Shown here one piece after another: positions 1-4,805 of a stretch of 5,182 nt of DNA. Location: assembly GCA_900313295.1 (NCBI GenBank), contig OMQS01000014.1, forward strand, positions 1-5,182, given 5' to 3'. A program made the position numbers and the translations under genes. Below the pieces are notes generated by a model. That model worked only from the letters and a program-made list of their open reading frames with translations. It ran no database searches and was not told the DNA's origin. How positions within the stretch are numbered: position 1 is the first letter of the stretch; the number at the start of each line of letters is the position of its first letter. The DNA comes from an uncultured Eubacteriales bacterium. Lineage in GTDB: Bacteria > Bacillota > Clostridia > Oscillospirales > Oscillospiraceae.

Positions 1-77
1 GAGGCGTCCCGCCGCTCAATGGGCGTCTGCGCGATCAGCTCCTGCGGCAGATCAAAATTAAAATCGCTCGTTTTCAT
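1..77 (-). CDS. queA: QueA, S-adenosylmethionine:tRNA ribosyltransferase-isomerase (N-terminal fragment)
   Basis: Only the first 25 codons and part of the 26th lie in the window; the gene runs off the low-coordinate edge. The translation starts MKTSDFNFDLP and continues QELIAQTPIERRDAS, which matches the very conserved QueA N-terminus (family pattern: DF-F-LP--LIAQ-P---RD-SRLL). QueA is a cytoplasmic enzyme that moves the ribosyl part of S-adenosylmethionine onto preQ1 at position 34 of tRNAs with GUN anticodons (Tyr, His, Asn, Asp), giving epoxyqueuosine. The ATG at 77-75 is preceded by a modest Shine-Dalgarno match (GGAA at 90-87, 9 bases upstream). It has its own promoter at 121-149, separated from tyrS by a terminator, so it looks like an independent transcription unit. 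Recognition rests on a short but distinctive stretch; the catalytic part cannot be inspected. Confidence 0.9.
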   Translation of the reverse strand, partial: MKTSDFNFDLPQELIAQTPIERRDA

Positions 78-120
78 ATAGCTTCATTCCAGTCTGTAAA
101 GAATCATTTCATGCCGAATC

Positions 121-149
121 ATTATACTATATTCCCTGCGTTTTTTCAA
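121..149 (-). promoter_or_regulatory. sigma-A type promoter of queA
   Basis: Read on the minus strand, TTGAAA (149-144) is followed after exactly 17 bases by a perfect TATAAT (126-121). That is one mismatch from the full housekeeping-sigma consensus. Expected transcription start is near 114, giving a 5' leader of about 37 bases before the queA ATG at 77, with no room for a riboswitch. The -35 element begins only 2 bases beyond the U-tract of the tyrS terminator, so the two units sit back to back. The match is seen directly; promoter activity is inferred. Confidence 0.85.
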
Positions 150-150
150 G

Positions 151-182
151 GAAAAAAGGCTCCCCACCGTGGCAGGGAGCCT
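151..182 (-). terminator. intrinsic terminator of tyrS
   Basis: On the minus strand a perfect 8-bp inverted repeat AGGCTCCC (182-175) / GGGAGCCT (164-157) flanks a 10-base loop, and the 3' arm runs straight into six T residues (157-152, one shared with the stem). It begins 14 bases after the tyrS stop codon (199-197). The opposite strand has no T-run after the hairpin, so it is oriented for tyrS only. This is a textbook Rho-independent terminator, and it isolates tyrS from queA. Confidence 0.93.
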
Positions 183-196
183 CTGACCGGCAAATA

Positions 197-1423
197 TTAC
201 TTCATAAATGCTCTGTGGAAGATCTTTTTGCCCTTTTTGATGATGATGCCTTCGCCCAGCAGACTGTCAGCATCAAAGGAGGCGTCGATGGACTCCACCT
301 TTTCATCATTCACGGCAACGCCGCCCTGCTGTACCAAGCGGCGGGCTTCGCTGTTGGAAGCGCACAGGCCGCATTCCACCAGCAGCGGCATAATGCCAAT
401 CTTGCCGTCTTGCAGCTTGTCGGCTGCGATCTCAGTGGCGGGCATGTGCGTGGCGTCGCCCTTGCCGGAGAACAGAGCCTTGGAGGCCTCCCGAGCCTTA
501 TCGGCCTCCTCTTCGCTGTGAACCAGCTTGGTCAGCTCATAGGCCAAAATATCCTTGGCTTCGTTGAGCTTGGAGCCTTCCCAGCCGTCCATCTCGTCGA
601 TCTGCTCCAGAGGCAGGAAGGTCAGCATGCGAATGCACTTCAGCACGTCCGCATCATCCACATTGCGCCAGTACTGATAGAACTCGAAGGGGCTGGTCTT
701 GTTGGGATCCAGCCAGACGGCGCCTTTGGCGGTCTTGCCCATTTTGTTGCCCTCGGAGTTCAGCAGCAGCGTAATGGTCATGGCGTGGGCGTCCTTGCCC
801 AGCTTGCGGCGGATCAGCTCCGTGCCGCCCAGCATATTGCTCCACTGGTCATTGCCGCCGAACTGCATATTGCAGCCATAGTGCTGGAACATGTAGTAGA
901 AGTCGTAGCTCTGCATGATCATGTAGTTGAACTCCAGGAAGCTCAGACCCTTTTCCATGCGCTGCTTGTAGCACTCGGCGCGCAGCATATTGTTCACGGA
1001 GAAGCAGCCGCCCACTTCCCGCAGAAGCTCAATATAGTTCAGCGGCTTCAGCCACTCGGAGTTATAGAGCATCATGGCCTTACCGTCAGAGAAATCAATG
1101 AATTTCTCCATCTGGCGCTTGAAACACTCGGCATTGTGCTTGATGGTTTCCTCGGTCAGCATCTGGCGCATATCGGTGCGGCCGGAGGGGTCGCCGATGA
1201 GGGTCGTGCCGTCGCCGATGAGGGCGATAGGCTTGTTGCCGGCCATCTGCAGCCGCTTCATCAGGCACAGTGCCATAAAGTGCCCCACATGCAGGGAGTC
1301 CGCCGTGCAGTCAAAGCCGATGTAGAAGGTGGCCTTGCCGTTATTGACCATATCACGAATCTCTTCCTCATTGGTCACCTGTGCGATCAGCCCGCGGGCG
1401 ATCAATTCTTCGTAAATTCCCAT
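197..1423 (-). CDS. tyrS: tyrosyl-tRNA synthetase, TyrRS (class I)
   Basis: A 408-residue cytoplasmic enzyme that activates tyrosine with ATP and charges tRNA-Tyr. The Rossmann catalytic domain carries the class I HIGH motif as HVGH (45-48) and the KMSKS loop as KMGKT (227-231). Residues that bind tyrosine in the well-studied Geobacillus enzyme have clear counterparts: Tyr34, Asp78 in IGDPSG, then Tyr167, Gln171 and Asp174 in the NYMIMQSYDF stretch, and Asp192/Gln193 in GGNDQW. An S4 RNA-binding domain fills the last ~70 residues (LLVECGLCASNSEARRLVQQ region). The frame stays open up to 1510, but that start lies inside the T-box antiterminator. The start at 1423 gives MGIYEEL, as in relatives, and has a Shine-Dalgarno AAAGGAA 9 bases upstream. 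Length is normal for the family. Oddities are Cys39 where many TyrRS have Pro, and Asp71 within a small repeat. Expression should be set by the tyrosine T-box at 1463-1744; the gene ends in its own terminator. Confidence 0.97.
   Translation of the reverse strand: MGIYEELIARGLIAQVTNEEEIRDMVNNGKATFYIGFDCTADSLHVGHFMALCLMKRLQMAGNKPIALIGDGTTLIGDPSGRTDMRQMLTEETIKHNAECFKRQMEKFIDFSDGKAMMLYNSEWLKPLNYIELLREVGGCFSVNNMLRAECYKQRMEKGLSFLEFNYMIMQSYDFYYMFQHYGCNMQFGGNDQWSNMLGGTELIRRKLGKDAHAMTITLLLNSEGNKMGKTAKGAVWLDPNKTSPFEFYQYWRNVDDADVLKCIRMLTFLPLEQIDEMDGWEGSKLNEAKDILAYELTKLVHSEEEADKAREASKALFSGKGDATHMPATEIAADKLQDGKIGIMPLLVECGLCASNSEARRLVQQGGVAVNDEKVESIDASFDADSLLGEGIIIKKGKKIFHRAFMK
1190..1224 (-). repeat. 14-bp direct repeat inside tyrS, 21-base period
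   Basis: The same 14 bases (GTCGCCGATGAGGG on the plus strand) occur at 1190-1203 and 1211-1224, offset by 21 bases, which is seven codons. Both copies are in the same reading frame and encode the doubled motif LIGD in LIGDGTTLIGD (residues 68-78). The second copy is the conserved family motif containing tyrosine-binding Asp78. The first puts Asp at residue 71, where TyrRS enzymes usually have Gly. The repeat is seen directly; whether it arose by duplication, gene-conversion slippage or chance is unknown. Confidence 0.75.
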
Positions 1424-1432
1424 TTTTTTGCG

Positions 1433-1439
1433 TTCCTTT
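1433..1439 (-). promoter_or_regulatory. tyrS ribosome binding site
   Basis: AAAGGAA, read on the minus strand, lies 9 bases upstream of the ATG at 1423-1421. It fixes the true start and rejects the longer open frame that begins at 1510. It is downstream of the T-box terminator, so it is present only on readthrough transcripts. Confidence 0.85.
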
Positions 1440-1462
1440 CTTCTTTTTGCGTTTATGACAGG

Positions 1463-1497
1463 AGAATAAATGCCCCCTGTCGTTTTCGACAGAGGGC
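1463..1497 (-). terminator. regulated terminator of the tyrS T-box
   Basis: On the minus strand GCCCTCTGTCG (1497-1487) pairs with CGACAGGGGGC (1482-1472) around an AAAA tetraloop: 11 bp with a single T-G wobble. The 5' arm includes the CCUC and part of the GUCGC used by the antiterminator, as expected for a T-box switch. The following tail (ATTTATTCT, 1471-1463) is only moderately T-rich, so the terminator depends mainly on its very stable stem. It is also the first terminator met by transcripts reading through from recN. Confidence 0.88.
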
Positions 1498-1521
1498 GAC
1501 ATTCAGTCACGGTACCACCTC
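1492..1521 (-). promoter_or_regulatory. T-box antiterminator with UGGUACC bulge
   Basis: Reading the minus strand: GAGG (1521-1518), a 7-base bulge UGGUACC (1517-1511), GUGAC (1510-1506), a UGAAU loop (1505-1501), GUCGC (1500-1496) and CCUC (1495-1492). GAGG pairs with CCUC, and GUGAC pairs with GUCGC through one G-U. This is the canonical T-box antiterminator shape. The variable base of UGGN is U, which complements the A discriminator expected in bacterial tRNA-Tyr. It shares bases 1497-1492 with the terminator below, so the two folds exclude each other. Confidence 0.9.
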
Positions 1522-1750
1522 ATATTCGCCGCAGCCTCGCGGTCAGCGGCCTCATGGAGTGCAGCGCACTCCTACGCTGTAACGGGCGCACCCGACGCAT
1601 CCCTACTGAGGCATTGCCCGTTCGGAAGGCAGCTTAGGGATGTATTCGCCGCCGTTTGCCTCTCCCCCTTGCACCAACCGGAGGCTCTCTTGGCAGGCAA
1701 GTTCGGCGCTACTTGTTCCCATCAACGCTGTAGAATATGAACTTGCAGAT

Positions 1751-1779
1751 ATTATAAAGAACAATTCACCCTTTGTCAA
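1751..1779 (-). promoter_or_regulatory. consensus sigma-A promoter of the T-box/tyrS unit
   Basis: On the minus strand TTGACA (1779-1774), then a 17-base spacer, then TATAAT (1756-1751): a perfect match to the housekeeping-sigma consensus in both hexamers and spacing. Predicted start is the A near 1744, just before Stem I. The -35 begins 4 bases after the recN stop codon. Such a strong unregulated-looking promoter fits T-box logic, where control is exerted by termination rather than initiation. Confidence 0.93.
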
Positions 1780-1783
1780 CCGC

Positions 1784-3457
1784 TTAGGCCAATGTTTTTT
1801 TATAATCATCTGCCGCGGCCAGAAGTTCCTCGGCGCCGTCCAGCATCGTCTGCGAAATTTGCAGGCCGCCGGTGAGCCGCGCCAGCTCCTCGCGGCGCTG
1901 CTGTCGGGTCAGCTCCTGCACCTTTGTAAAGGTTCTCCCACCGGATACTCCCTTTTCCACGGAAAAATGCGTGTCGGCCATGGCGGCGATCTGCGGCAGA
2001 TGCGTCACGCACAGAACCTGCTTCCGGCGAGAGATACGCGCCATTTTTTCGGCGACCTTTTGCGCCGCCCGACCGGAAACGCCGGTGTCCACCTCGTCGA
2101 AAACCATGGTTCCGATTTCCTCCTGCTGGGAGAATACATTCTTCATCGCCAGCATGATGCGAGCCAACTCGCCGCCGGAAGCGATCTTCTGAATAGGCCG
2201 CAGCTCCTCGCCCACGTTGGCCGACATAAGAAAACGAACTTCGTCCATGCCGCTGGCATCCGGCTTCTTCGGAGAAAATGCCACCTCAAAACGGATGCAG
2301 CCCATGTTCAGCTCCCGAAGCTCGGTAAGTATCTTCTGCTCCAACTCTTTGGCAACCTCTTTGCGCCGCTTAGAAAGCGCCTCAGCCGCGGACAGAACCG
2401 CCTGCATGGCCTTCTCCTGCTTCTTCTGCAGCAGAGCTAAGGTGTCATCGGCATAGGCGATTTGGTCAAGCTCCTGCCGGCATCGCTCCAGATAGGCCAG
2501 CATATCCTCCACTGTGGCTCCGTATTTTTTCTTCAGCCGATACAGCTGATCGCAGCGGCTCTCCACGGCATCCAGTTCGTTCGGTGTAAAGTCAAATTCG
2601 TCCTTTTTGTCCTGCACGGTATAGGCAATGTCATACACCTCGCTGTAGACCGCCTCCAGACGATCATATAGCTGCGAAAAGCTTTCACTCATATTTCGCA
2701 CGGAGGAGAGCTGTTCCTGCGCCTGCTGCAGCAGCGACAGCGCTCCATCGCTTTGGTCGCTGCCATTGAGGCAGTAATCAGCCCCCTGAATGGCAGAAAT
2801 GATTTTTTCACCGTTGCGCAGTAGATTCCGCCGCTGCAAAAGCTCCTCTTCCTCTCCGGCCTGCAGATCAGCGCGCTCCAGATCGTTGATCTGAAACTGC
2901 AGGGTATCTATTCGGCGAGCCTTTTCGGCTTCGTCCATCTGCAAGGCGGAGATCTTATTTTGAATCTCCTGTAAGGCGGAATATTTCTCGGAATAAGCGG
3001 CCTGTAAAGGCGCATACCTTCCGTACTGATCCAAATAAATGATGTGCTGCGTTTCGTCCAGCAGCTGCTGCCCGTCATGCTGACCATGGATGTTCAGCAG
3101 GCGGTTGCCCAGTGTGCGCAGCTGGGTGACGGTCATGGGACGACCGTTCAACCGGCAGGCGTTTTTGCCGTCGGCATAGATCTCACGCTGCAGCAGCCAC
3201 TCCTCTGCATCCTCAATGCCCATGTCGGCGCCCAGCCCCTGCGGTATCTGTGAAAAAACGGCGCTGACAAAAGCGTGATCGGCACCGGTGCGGATCAGCT
3301 CGCGGGAGGCACGCTGCCCTAAAACAGCGCTCAGTGCATCGATAACGATGGATTTTCCGGCGCCGGTTTCTCCGGTCAGCGCATTGAAGCCCGGGCGGAA
3401 GGTTATGTCCGCCTGCTCAATGATGGCAATATTCTCAATATGCAGAAGATCCAGCAT
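1784..3457 (-). CDS. recN: RecN, SMC-like DNA double-strand break repair ATPase
   Basis: This is a 557-residue protein, in the normal RecN size range. It is a cytoplasmic SMC-family ATPase that acts early at DNA double-strand breaks and helps recombinational repair. The N-terminal ATPase half has MLDLLHIENIAIIEQ and a Walker A GETGAGKS (29-36), followed by the RecN-typical NIHGQHDGQQLL segment. The middle (about 150-370) is rich in Glu, Gln, Leu and Arg, as expected for the two coiled-coil arms. The C-terminal half has the ABC signature SGGELARIMLA (from 427), Walker B MVFDEVD (Asp454, Glu455), the D-loop DTGVSG, and the switch His486 in VTHLPQIAA. The ATG at 3457 has a strong Shine-Dalgarno GGAGGGAG (3471-3464) 6 bases upstream, and lies 17 bases after argR. 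It is the last gene of the tlyA-nadK-argR-recN group. No LexA-like palindrome is visible in the short gap before it, so any SOS control would act elsewhere. Confidence 0.97.
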   Translation of the reverse strand: MLDLLHIENIAIIEQADITFRPGFNALTGETGAGKSIVIDALSAVLGQRASRELIRTGADHAFVSAVFSQIPQGLGADMGIEDAEEWLLQREIYADGKNACRLNGRPMTVTQLRTLGNRLLNIHGQHDGQQLLDETQHIIYLDQYGRYAPLQAAYSEKYSALQEIQNKISALQMDEAEKARRIDTLQFQINDLERADLQAGEEEELLQRRNLLRNGEKIISAIQGADYCLNGSDQSDGALSLLQQAQEQLSSVRNMSESFSQLYDRLEAVYSEVYDIAYTVQDKKDEFDFTPNELDAVESRCDQLYRLKKKYGATVEDMLAYLERCRQELDQIAYADDTLALLQKKQEKAMQAVLSAAEALSKRRKEVAKELEQKILTELRELNMGCIRFEVAFSPKKPDASGMDEVRFLMSANVGEELRPIQKIASGGELARIMLAMKNVFSQQEEIGTMVFDEVDTGVSGRAAQKVAEKMARISRRKQVLCVTHLPQIAAMADTHFSVEKGVSGGRTFTKVQELTRQQRREELARLTGGLQISQTMLDGAEELLAAADDYKKTLA

Positions 3458-3474
3458 ATTGTTCTCCCTCCGTA

Positions 3475-3927
3475 TCAGTGCAGCATCATTTTGATGCTGG
3501 TGGCAAGTTCCGCGGCGCTCTCGTTATCACGCATGATCAGCAGCACCGTGTCATCGCCTGCCAGCGTACCGATGAGAAAGTCAATGTCCATACCGTCCAG
3601 CGCAGCGGCGGCGCCGTTGGCCAGGCCGACCATGGTATGCAGAACGACCAGATTCTGCGCATAATCCACTCGAAGAATGCTCTCGCGGAAGATCGTCTGC
3701 TGTTTATTGGCAATATTGATCTTGGCGCCGTGGTCGGACACGGCGTAGCGGTACTTCCCCTGCCCTGCCGGCGCCTTGATGAGGTGCAGCTGCTTTATAT
3801 CTCGGGAAATTGTCGCCTGTGTGCCGGTAAAGCCCCGAGCCTGCAGCAGAGCCAGAAGCTGCTCCTGCGTTTCCACGACTTCCTGCGCAATAATTTCCAA
3901 AATCATTTTTTGACGGTCATTTTTCAT
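3475..3927 (-). CDS. argR: ArgR/AhrC-family arginine repressor
   Basis: This 150-residue protein has standard family length. ArgR is an arginine-dependent hexameric DNA-binding regulator that represses arginine biosynthesis and often activates its catabolism. The N-terminal winged helix-turn-helix (about 1-65) includes KMILEIIAQEVVETQEQLLALL and the recognition helix QATISRDIKQL (Ser41-Arg42-Asp43). The C-terminal oligomerisation and arginine-binding domain ends with IGTLAGDDTVLLI (119-131), containing the Asp125-Asp126 pair expected to bind arginine. The ATG at 3927 lies inside the end of the NAD kinase gene (11-base overlap), with GGAGG (3941-3937) 9 bases upstream, suggesting translational coupling. 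No arginine metabolism gene is in the window; the argR-recN pairing is a known conserved Firmicutes arrangement. I see no ARG-box-like palindrome next to it, but these sites are degenerate. Confidence 0.96.
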   Translation of the reverse strand: MKNDRQKMILEIIAQEVVETQEQLLALLQARGFTGTQATISRDIKQLHLIKAPAGQGKYRYAVSDHGAKINIANKQQTIFRESILRVDYAQNLVVLHTMVGLANGAAAALDGMDIDFLIGTLAGDDTVLLIMRDNESAAELATSIKMMLH

Positions 3928-4801
3928 ATTTTGCAGCCTCCATAGCCATTTTTTTGTCCAAGATCTCGCAGAAACTCTTTTTGGACAGACGAACCAATTT
4001 CATCGTGTGCTTGGACAGACTCGCCTGCACAACGTCCTCGTTTTTCAGTGAAAAGGCCTTGCCGCCGTCAGAGGAAAGATAAACGAACTTCCGGTTTGCG
4101 TCCGGCGCGATCACGCGGATCACATGGGAGGGATCCAGCACATAGCTGCTGGAGCGGGTGGAATGGGGGCAGATGGGGCTGATGACAATGTTGCGGGCAG
4201 TAGGCTCTACAATAGGGCCGCCGGTGGCCATAGAATAGCCGGTGGAACCTGTGGGCGTAGAGATCACCACACCGTCGCCGCCGACACGGGTCAAGAAGCC
4301 TTCCTCCGTGAAGATCTCCAGCCGCACAACGCGGGCAATGGATCCTTTTGAAATAACGGCGTCATTGAGGGCGATGGTGCTGTAAACCATGCGTCCTGCC
4401 CGAAGCACGGACACATCCAGCATCATGCGCTCCTCCACAGTGAGGTTCCAGTCTTTCAGATCTCGCAGCCGCTCCAGCTCGTTAGGCTCCAGCTCGGACA
4501 TAAAGCCCAGGCTGCCCAGATTAATGCCCAAAACCGGCACATTGTTCATGGCGACGGTTTTGGCAAGGTGCAGGATCGTTCCGTCGCCGCCGAAGGCGAT
4601 GAGGAGATCGGCTTGCTTGATTTCCTGGGCAAGCTGGCCGATGGGAAACCCCAGATCGGCTCCGTATCCCTCCTTCTGAAACGGCAGGCAAACGATGGTG
4701 CTGAAGCCGCATTCATCCAGAATGGCCTTTGACCGCGCCGCAACACGCATATCCCTGTCCCGATAGGGATTAGGGCACAGTATGATCTTCTTTTTATCCA
4801 T
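3917..4801 (-). CDS. nadK: NAD kinase (ATP-NAD kinase)
   Basis: A 294-residue cytoplasmic enzyme that phosphorylates NAD to NADP with ATP or polyphosphate, the only de novo route to NADP. Family motifs appear in order: GGDGT (71-75, catalytic Asp73) in LIAFGGDGTILHLA; INLGSLGFMSE (93-103); ND at 146-147 in ALNDAVI, which contacts the substrate; the glycine-rich TPTGSTGYSMATGGP (182-196); and SPICPHS (208-214). SSDGG (243-247) lies in the C-terminal beta domain. The length fits bacterial enzymes, and the N-terminus KKIILCPNPYRD is of the Clostridia style. The start at 4801 has AAAGGAG 7 bases upstream, which overlaps the stop codon of the preceding gene; its own end overlaps argR. The C-terminal tail (after about 275) is Lys-rich and probably variable. 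Cotranscription with tlyA, argR and recN is inferred from spacing. Confidence 0.97.
   Translation of the reverse strand: MDKKKIILCPNPYRDRDMRVAARSKAILDECGFSTIVCLPFQKEGYGADLGFPIGQLAQEIKQADLLIAFGGDGTILHLAKTVAMNNVPVLGINLGSLGFMSELEPNELERLRDLKDWNLTVEERMMLDVSVLRAGRMVYSTIALNDAVISKGSIARVVRLEIFTEEGFLTRVGGDGVVISTPTGSTGYSMATGGPIVEPTARNIVISPICPHSTRSSSYVLDPSHVIRVIAPDANRKFVYLSSDGGKAFSLKNEDVVQASLSKHTMKLVRLSKKSFCEILDKKMAMEAAKYEK
3937..3941 (-). promoter_or_regulatory. argR ribosome binding site inside the nadK coding region
   Basis: GGAGG on the minus strand lies within the last codons of the NAD kinase gene, 9 bases upstream of the argR ATG. Its position means a ribosome finishing NAD kinase passes over the argR start, which supports coupled translation and supports 3927 as the argR start. 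Confidence 0.75.
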
Positions 4802-4805
4802 GGTT

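Larger units (their letters stand above)
1463..1744 (-). promoter_or_regulatory. tyrosine-specific T-box leader (tRNA-Tyr sensing riboswitch) of tyrS
   Basis: This is a complete leader of about 280 bases, starting near 1744. Stem I runs roughly 1730-1630: the base pairs CAGC (1730-1727) with GCUG (1633-1630), and GGGA (1720-1717) with UCCC (1640-1637). Its internal loop carries GAA-UAC-A with the Tyr codon UAC as specifier at 1644-1642. The upper arm pairs UUGCCU with AGGCAA and holds the AGAGAG and GGUUGGUG elements usual for the distal part of Stem I. Next come an AACGGGC/GCCCGUU helix (1622-1616 with 1587-1581), a GGAGUGC/GCACUCC hairpin (1572-1556), and a GCCGC/GCGGC helix just before the T-box (1550-1528). 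The T-box sequence AGGUGGUACCGUG lies at 1520-1508. By family knowledge, uncharged tRNA-Tyr pairs its anticodon with the specifier and its NCCA end with UGGU, which stabilises the antiterminator and turns tyrS on. Pairings were found by eye, not by folding software. Confidence 0.95.

Noticed and set aside
1424..1510. 29-residue N-terminal extension of TyrRS starting at 1510
   Set aside because: The extension translates the T-box antiterminator and terminator, has no homology to TyrRS, and the start at 1423 has a proper ribosome binding site.
1556..1572. Perfect inverted repeat GGAGTGC...GCACTCC considered as a terminator or protein operator
   Set aside because: It has no T-run and lies inside the T-box leader between other helices, so it is best read as one of the leader hairpins.
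215..1582. A long plus-strand open frame (455 codons) opposite tyrS
   Set aside because: It is antisense to a clear TyrRS gene and its T-box leader. The product is rich in His, Ala, Leu and Gln in a way typical of a reverse-strand reading of GC-biased codons, with no recognisable domain.
1801..1806. TATAAT on the plus strand near the end of recN
   Set aside because: There is no acceptable -35 hexamer 16-18 bases upstream and no plus-strand gene to serve.
1640..2440. A plus-strand open frame of 266 codons across the tyrS leader and the end of recN
   Set aside because: It overlaps a structured RNA leader and conserved RecN codons on the other strand; the translation has no family features.
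3458..3474. Possible LexA/SOS operator before recN
   Set aside because: The 17-base gap contains only the ribosome binding site; the GAAC there has no paired GTTC at LexA-box spacing.
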